Shown here: piece by piece, positions 59,200-64,000 of the stretch | Layout of the letters: the number at the start of each line of letters is the position of its first letter | How positions within the stretch are numbered: position 1 is the first letter of the stretch | Assembly: GCF_003073135.1 (NCBI RefSeq) | Contig: NZ_PGDQ01000005.1 | Location: 310,001-374,000, forward strand | DNA length: 64,000 nucleotides | From: Euzebya rosea | GTDB taxonomy: Bacteria; Actinomycetota; Nitriliruptoria; Euzebyales; Euzebyaceae | Direction: 5' to 3' | Translations under genes and position numbers: made by a program | The notes under the pieces: model-generated | What the model saw: the letters and a program-made list of their open reading frames with translations, nothing else | The model's database searches: none | Told to the model about the DNA's origin: nothing

Positions 59200-59315
59200 C
59201 CGCTGGGGCACCACACCCCAGCGGCGTGTCGCCTCACCGGTCGTCGGTGCCGTTGGGGCAACGACCCGGGGTGGGGGTGTCGTCCGGGCCGCGTGTCCTG
59301 CGATCCAGACGACAC
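59200..59315 (-). promoter_or_regulatory. Structured region upstream of pnuC
   Basis: Two hairpins on the strand of pnuC: a 9-pair stem CCGCTGGGG/CCCCAGCGG (59200-59208 with 59216-59224, loop of 7) and an 8-pair stem GTGTCGTC/GACGACAC (59277-59284 with 59308-59315) extended on one side by further G-C pairs. Either could be a terminator for the upstream cell-wall-binding gene or part of an mRNA element controlling pnuC. No known NAD riboswitch consensus was recognised. Confidence 0.35.
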
Positions 59316-59340
59316 ACCCCGGGCTGGGGTCCGCCGATGA

Positions 59341-59380
59341 CGGTTGGGGTCAGCCGATGACGGTTGGGGTCAGCCGATGA
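59341..59380. repeat. Two exact 20-base tandem copies across a gene end
   Basis: Bases 59341-59360 and 59361-59380 are identical, with an imperfect third copy at about 59324-59340 (one mismatch in 15). The second copy contains the stop codon and last four codons of the cell-wall-binding gene; the first copy duplicates them outside the gene. Confidence 0.85.
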
Positions 59381-61760
59381 CGGCGGCTGCCTGCTGGGCG
59401 ACCTGGTTGCTCAGGGCGGCCGTGCCCCCGTACAGGTAGGCGGTCCGGAACGGACCGTTGGCCTGCAGGTACCCGAGGACCGACGACGTCATCCCGTTCG
59501 TCGGGGACAGCAGCAGCGGGATCAGCAGTCGGCCGGCGTGGGCGCTTCCCGCGAGGGCATCGGGGAAGTTCTCGCTGCTGGCGACGGCGAAGGCCGTGGG
59601 TGCCGGGTGGAACGCCTCGGCGACCAGCCGCGACGTGTCGGGCAGGTCGACGCCGACGTAGGACGCATCCTCGTTGCCGAGGGCAGCCGTGGCGGCCTGG
59701 CCGACGGTCAGCCATGTGGCCCCCACGTTGGCGTCGAGGTAGTCGGCCACCGAGGACGGCAGCGTGTTCCCGGACGTCAGGACGACGGTCGCGTTGCCCA
59801 TCGCGGGGGCGGCGCTGCTGGCCACGAGGGCGTCACCGAAGGTGTTGCCGTCGGCGACGAAGATGGTGGAGGGCGAGGTGGCCGTCATCCGGGCGACCAT
59901 CACCGCGGTGTCGTACCGCGTCGCACCGTCGGCCCGGGACACCGTGTAGCCAAGGTCGATGAGGTCGAACGCGACGTCCTCCGACAGGGCGGCCACCCCG
60001 CCGAGGAGGATGACCTGCCCGCCGGGGGGCAGGACACGCACGATTTCCTGCGCGGTCGTGGTGAACAGCCCCGAGGACGGGGTCAGCAGCAGGGGTCCCC
60101 CGGCCGCCACGGCCAGCGGACCGCCGGCCAGCGAGTCGGGGAAGTTGTCGTGCCGGGCCAGCAGGACCACATCGGCGCTGCCGGCCGACCAGGTGTCCTG
60201 GCTGATGGCGTTGGCGGTGGCGATCCGTTCGGCACCGGCCAGCCGGGTCACGCCCACGGGGGTCGTGCCGCCGCCGGTGGGGTCGAGCGCCAGGTCGAGG
60301 TCGGTGACCTCCGGCGGCACGCCGACCACTGGGCTGGTGAGCGAGGCGTAGCCGGTCGCGGAGACGGTCACGTACCAGCAGCCGGTCACGACGTCCCAGC
60401 CGTAGCGGCCATCGAGGTCGGTGCGCTGCGGGTTCACGTCGGGGGTGAAGGTGCCGCTGCTGACCACGGCGACGACGCCGTCGCTGGTCGGGGCCGGCTG
60501 GGTCCAGCCACCCGGTCCACGGGTGTCGACGGTCTCGCAGGTCTGCGGACCGGTGTCGCCCGGGGTCTGGGCGCGCCAGCCGGGCACGTTGTGGAGGGTC
60601 ACCGTCGCGTCGGGGATCACGGCCCCGGTCGCGGCGTCGGTGATCACGCCGCTCGGGTCGTAGAACGTCACCCGGCCGACCGATCCAGTCCTCGTCCCGC
60701 AGGTGTCGGTGACGGAGTAGGTGATGTCGGCCTCGGCCAGCTGGGACCGGGGGATGGTCGCCGTCCACGTCCCGTCACCCTCCGGGTCGGAGGCGGGGTA
60801 GGACAAGCCGTTGTGGAAGATCGTCACGGACAGGATGTCGCAGCCGGGGACGACTGTCGGGCGGATGGTGATGGTCAGGTCGCGGGTGGACGGGCGGGAC
60901 ACGTTGAAGGTCACCTGTCCCTGCTCGTTGGTGGAGGTGCCGGTGCTCGCCTGGACGACCTCGACCTGGTCGGTCCCGGTCGTGGAGGTGCCGAACGACG
61001 TGGCCGTGGAGACGGTGACCCGGCTCCCGCCGCTGACGGCGGTGACGTTCCATGCCAGCGCCATCCCGTTGTCGATGCGCTCCTCGCAGCGGCAGGTGTT
61101 GGGCAGGGCCTGCTGGGTCGCGACCATGCCCCACGTCTCGGAGTACCCACCCTCGAAGTAGGTCGACCCGCCGGTGATCGGGACGAACTCCTCCGCCCTG
61201 GTCTCGTTCGTGCAGCCGACGCGGCCGTCGCTGCCGACCGAACCGAACCCGGAGTCGGAGTTGGCCAGGTAGCAGTCTGCGGCGCGGTACACGTAGCCCG
61301 AGACCGACGACGGACCGTTGTTGGTGAGGGTGATGTCGGTCCGGAACGACGCCTGACCGGTGACGTAGGTGTCGACCTGGGTCAGGCTGACGCCGCTGTC
61401 ACCGAGCGTGACGGTCGTCGTGATCCTGTACGGGTCGTTGACGTTGCCGCCACCGCCGCTGGTCTGGCCTGCGGTCGTGTAGGGCGTGTAGCTGCCGAGG
61501 GCGCTGCCGGCCGGGATCGACGCCGGTCCGTACAGCGTGCCGTTGAGGGCCACGAAGGTGCCGCAGGCGGTGTTGGCGTAGAACTCGCCGGCGGTGTCGT
61601 CCACATGGTTGACCGCACAGTTGAGGTCGGGCGAGGTCGTGATCGTGGTCAACGGACCCGGACTGGAGATGGTGGCCTGCGCCGATGCGGGCACGACGAG
61701 GCCGAAGACGAGGCAGAGTGCGGACAACGCGATCGTTGCCCAGCGGCGACGGACGTTCAC
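59370..61760 (-). CDS. Secreted protein with carboxypeptidase-regulatory-like domain and cell-wall-binding repeats
   Basis: 796 residues with a signal peptide (1-28). Residues 30-340 form a beta-rich domain with many Gly/Thr/Ser and conserved Cys (N-T-A-C-G-T, C-T-N-E, C-R-C-E-E), no family recognised. Residues 370-500 resemble a carboxypeptidase regulatory-like (transthyretin-fold) domain, including G-A-V-I-P-D-A-T-V-T-L. Three cell-wall-binding repeat 2 modules follow (about 510-790). GTG 61760 has GGAGGA upstream. It separates nadR from pnuC. Confidence 0.8.
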   Translation of the reverse strand: MNVRRRWATIALSALCLVFGLVVPASAQATISSPGPLTTITTSPDLNCAVNHVDDTAGEFYANTACGTFVALNGTLYGPASIPAGSALGSYTPYTTAGQTSGGGGNVNDPYRITTTVTLGDSGVSLTQVDTYVTGQASFRTDITLTNNGPSSVSGYVYRAADCYLANSDSGFGSVGSDGRVGCTNETRAEEFVPITGGSTYFEGGYSETWGMVATQQALPNTCRCEERIDNGMALAWNVTAVSGGSRVTVSTATSFGTSTTGTDQVEVVQASTGTSTNEQGQVTFNVSRPSTRDLTITIRPTVVPGCDILSVTIFHNGLSYPASDPEGDGTWTATIPRSQLAEADITYSVTDTCGTRTGSVGRVTFYDPSGVITDAATGAVIPDATVTLHNVPGWRAQTPGDTGPQTCETVDTRGPGGWTQPAPTSDGVVAVVSSGTFTPDVNPQRTDLDGRYGWDVVTGCWYVTVSATGYASLTSPVVGVPPEVTDLDLALDPTGGGTTPVGVTRLAGAERIATANAISQDTWSAGSADVVLLARHDNFPDSLAGGPLAVAAGGPLLLTPSSGLFTTTAQEIVRVLPPGGQVILLGGVAALSEDVAFDLIDLGYTVSRADGATRYDTAVMVARMTATSPSTIFVADGNTFGDALVASSAAPAMGNATVVLTSGNTLPSSVADYLDANVGATWLTVGQAATAALGNEDASYVGVDLPDTSRLVAEAFHPAPTAFAVASSENFPDALAGSAHAGRLLIPLLLSPTNGMTSSVLGYLQANGPFRTAYLYGGTAALSNQVAQQAAAVIG

Positions 61761-61927
61761 GGGTTCCTCCGAACGGTCAGCGTCGCCCGCCGGCTGTGGG
61801 CGGCGCGTCCACCATCGTGCGGCGAGGGTGGCCCAACGGACAGGGCCCTGCTGCCCGTCGGTTGTGGGACCAGGGTCCCGGTTCGTTGGATGGGGGACGT
61901 CGGGTCAGGTGGGCGGCGGTCGCCGGG

Positions 61928-62953
61928 TCAGGTGAGGGGTGGGCGTCGGGCGACGTCGGCGCAGACGGCCGACGCCGTCGCCAGCCGTTCGGCGACCCCG
62001 CCGGTCAGCACGGTGGACGGCACGCCGGACCGGCGCACCCGGTCGAGGGTGTCGACGTGCATGGCCTCCCGCTCGTCCGACGATTCGCGGGTGCCGTCCT
62101 GCACCCATCCGAAGTCGGGCGCACAGACCAGGTAGTGGTCCGGCCGGGTCTCCTCGACCAGCAGGTCCAGGGCGTGGTCGTCGACGCCGAGGTAGCGACG
62201 GTGCCAGACCGCCGTGACCAGCGGGTCGGTGTCCCCGATGACCACACCCCCGACGGCCAGTCGTGACAGGTCGTCCGCCAGCGCGTCCTGGGCACGGGCG
62301 ATCCGCAGGAACTCCTGGGTGTCCCAGGACTGATCGGCCAGGTAGCGGCGGCCCTCCCAGTACCAGCGGCCGTGCTCCGGCACCCAGACGGTCCCGATGT
62401 GTTCGGCCAGTCCCTTGGCAAGGGTCGTCTTCCCGGTCGACTCCGCGCCGACGCAGACGATCCGTCGGGCCAGCGCAGCACGGGCCGCCGGGACGAGCAG
62501 GTGGAAGGTGCCCGGCAGGTCGGATCGCAGCGCCGTGCCGCTGGCCGGCACCGTCGTCCGGTCGTTGTCGACGGCCACGTGGTCGGCTCCCATCAGCTGT
62601 GCCCAGCCGGGCCCCCACGGTTCGGAGGTGAAGGCCACGTCCGGTGGTTCGGGCAGCACCTCCAGCGCCCGGGCTGCCCACGGGTCGTTGGCCTCCGGCA
62701 GGTCGTCGGGCGTCACATGGACGGTGACGTTGTCGGGCAGCGCATCGGCCAGCCAGCTCGCCCTGTCGGCCGCCGGGATCGTCTGGTCGGGGCGGTCGCA
62801 CAGCAGCACGTGCAGGTGGTCGACCCGACCGGCACCGACGGTCAGCAGGTGGACGTGGCCGAGGTGCGGCGGGTTGAACTTCCCCACGGCCACACCGACC
62901 CTCCACCGGCGGTCTGCAGCAGGAGCTGGCACGGGGGAGGAGGGGAGGGCCAT
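61928..62953 (-). CDS. nadR: NadR-like NMN adenylyltransferase/ribosylnicotinamide kinase
   Basis: 341 residues from ATG 62953. The N-terminal nucleotidyltransferase domain has V-G-K-F-N-P-P-H-L-G-H (H-x-G-H motif) near residue 24, and the C-terminal kinase domain has Walker A G-A-E-S-T-G-K-T-T near 185 and G-D-T-D-P-L near 265. No N-terminal HTH, so it lacks the repressor part of E. coli NadR. It phosphorylates nicotinamide riboside to NMN and adenylates it to NAD. TATCCT box 9 bases before the ATG points to leaderless translation. Pairs with PnuC in riboside salvage. Confidence 0.93.
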   Translation of the reverse strand: MALPSSPVPAPAADRRWRVGVAVGKFNPPHLGHVHLLTVGAGRVDHLHVLLCDRPDQTIPAADRASWLADALPDNVTVHVTPDDLPEANDPWAARALEVLPEPPDVAFTSEPWGPGWAQLMGADHVAVDNDRTTVPASGTALRSDLPGTFHLLVPAARAALARRIVCVGAESTGKTTLAKGLAEHIGTVWVPEHGRWYWEGRRYLADQSWDTQEFLRIARAQDALADDLSRLAVGGVVIGDTDPLVTAVWHRRYLGVDDHALDLLVEETRPDHYLVCAPDFGWVQDGTRESSDEREAMHVDTLDRVRRSGVPSTVLTGGVAERLATASAVCADVARRPPLT

Positions 62954-63001
62954 CGGGGCGGGAGGATACGCAGGGTGGCGCGGACGGCCATACTCGACCG
63001 T

Positions 63002-64000
63002 GTGCCTCCCCAGACCCAGCTGACCCTGCCCGACGGCCGGACCGTCGTCCTGCGACGCCACCCCAGCCGTCCGCAGCCCGACAACCTCCGGGCGTGGGAC
63101 GCCGCCGACGAGCTGGTGCTGGCCTGGATGTCCGGGGACACCGACGGGTTGCTGGCCGATGACGTCGAGGCGCCCGTCGCACCGGGCAGCGTGGAGACCG
63201 CCCACGGACGAACCGTCCTGGTGAACGACCGCTTCGGCGCGCTCGCGGTCGGCCTGGCCGATCGGCACCCCGCCTCGTGGGCGGACTCCGCCCTCACGTG
63301 GGAGGTGACCCGAGCCAACCTGGTCGCCAACGGACTCGAGCCGACGGCCGCGGAGGTCGTGCCGGCCAGCAACGGCCTTCCACCGGTCGGCGTGGCCGTC
63401 GTGAAGGTGCCACGAGCCAAGGCGACCCTGGAGTGGCAGCTCCGCGAGATCGCCGCCGCGTCCTCCCCGGGCACCGTCGTCGTCGGGGCCGGCATGACCC
63501 GGGAGGTCCACACCAGCACCGTGGAGCTGTTCGAGCGAATCCTCGGGCCGACCGTCACCACCCGTGCCCGGAAGAAGGCGCGGTTGCTGCTCGTGCAGGT
63601 CGACCCCGTCCGCATCGGCACGGCACCGGACCACGACGTCGTGCTCGGCGAGACGACGCACGAGTCGCACGGCGTCACCGTCGTGGCGCTGCCGGGCGTG
63701 TTCGGCGCCGGGGCCACCGACGACGGCACGGGGTTGCTGCTGGCGCACCTGCCGACGGTCCTGCCGCCGGCGGGGACCGCGGTCGACGTCGTGGACCTCG
63801 GCTGCGGCACCGGCATCGTCGGGACGGTCGTCGCGCGGGACAACCCGGACGCACGGCTGGTGTTCACCGACGTCTCGGACCTGGCGGTGGCGTCCGCGCG
63901 CCGGACGCTTGCTCGCACGCTGCCCGACGCCGAGGCGACGTTCCACGTCGCCGACGGGCTGACCGCCTGCGCCGACGGCAGCGCCGACCTGGTGGTCGTC
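63002..64000 (+). CDS. Methyltransferase, RlmG/RsmC-like (partial, runs off the window)
   Basis: At least 333 residues from GTG 63002. An N-terminal half of about 230 residues with a degenerate methyltransferase-like domain (L-A-W-M-S-G-D-T-D, V-V-G-A-G-M-T-R-E-V) is followed by H-G-V-T-V-V-A-L-P-G-V-F-G and a Rossmann methyltransferase motif V-V-D-L-G-C-G-T-G-I-V-G. The two-domain layout matches rRNA guanine-N2 methyltransferases RlmG/RsmC. The N-P-P-F catalytic motif would lie just beyond the edge. CATACT 7 bases upstream suggests leaderless translation, divergent from nadR with 48 bases between. Confidence 0.85.
   Translation, partial: MPPQTQLTLPDGRTVVLRRHPSRPQPDNLRAWDAADELVLAWMSGDTDGLLADDVEAPVAPGSVETAHGRTVLVNDRFGALAVGLADRHPASWADSALTWEVTRANLVANGLEPTAAEVVPASNGLPPVGVAVVKVPRAKATLEWQLREIAAASSPGTVVVGAGMTREVHTSTVELFERILGPTVTTRARKKARLLLVQVDPVRIGTAPDHDVVLGETTHESHGVTVVALPGVFGAGATDDGTGLLLAHLPTVLPPAGTAVDVVDLGCGTGIVGTVVARDNPDARLVFTDVSDLAVASARRTLARTLPDAEATFHVADGLTACADGSADLVVV

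Noticed and set aside
59341-59380. CRISPR repeat
   Set aside because: Only two exact direct copies without spacers; a simple tandem duplication.
59364-62135. 923-residue plus-strand ORF opposite the wall-binding protein and nadR
   Set aside because: Low-complexity G/R/D composition typical of the complement of GC-rich coding sequence, with no domain or signal. The minus-strand genes have clear signal peptides and motifs.

Overview
The window is high-GC, gene-dense DNA with GTG and TTG starts, 4-base gene overlaps and one intact rRNA operon. The gene content and order (argF-argR-argH, tlyA-recN, pyrG-nudix-xerD, scpA-scpB-rluB-cmk-der) and the rRNA leader motifs point to an actinobacterium. 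The 23S gene is about 2.93 kb, close to E. coli rather than the roughly 3.1 kb of most Actinobacteria. Secreted proteins with cell-wall-binding repeat 2 are frequent. I infer a deep-branching lineage, possibly Nitriliruptoria/Euzebya-like; this is not proven here. No phage, transposon, CRISPR array or tRNA gene was found.

Layout. 1-4082: end of argD, a receiver-only response regulator, argF, argR, a small lipoprotein and argH, tightly packed. 4090-8971: HTH_42/AlkZ-like protein, SRPBCC protein, two small unknowns, PolX and a 3-methyladenine glycosylase (DNA repair). 9174-16797: a secreted Gly/Ser/Thr-rich protein followed by a branched-chain amino-acid-type ABC transporter whose binding lipoprotein carries a tether of about 120 low-complexity residues. 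16798-22482: rRNA operon 16S-23S-5S with promoter, antitermination-like boxes, RNase III-type processing stems and a strong terminator. 22515-26547: MBL-fold hydrolase, AI-2E-type permease and DUF1015 protein on the minus strand, then a TPR protein. 26643-30873: histone-H1-like protein, a 52-residue protein, tlyA, a TetR regulator and recN. 31072-37214: membrane-anchored protein, pyrG, PGPGW protein, nudix hydrolase, xerD, thymidine phosphorylase. 37255-40815 (minus): a secreted M14 carboxypeptidase with cell-wall-binding repeats. 40883-48406: scpA, scpB, rluB, aroH, tyrA, aroA, cmk, der. 48476-55949: an anchored unknown, a putative zinc ribbon, a DUF6351 hydrolase with cell-wall-binding repeats, a USP-DUF389 protein and a ferritin-VIT1 protein. 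55974-62953 (minus): GH92 glycosidase, pnuC, a third cell-wall-binding protein and nadR. 63002-end: start of a methyltransferase.

How parts fit together. The aroH-tyrA-aroA block makes tyrosine/phenylalanine precursors inside the conserved scp-cmk-der string. PnuC and the NadR-like enzyme form a nicotinamide riboside uptake and NAD synthesis pair, although a surface protein and a structured intergenic region lie between them. The three wall-binding proteins, GH92 and DUF6351 indicate investment in extracellular hydrolysis.

Regulation. At least ten genes have a TANNNT box 5-12 bases before the start codon and no Shine-Dalgarno, the signature of leaderless mRNAs. Several convergent gene pairs share a hairpin that contains a stop codon.
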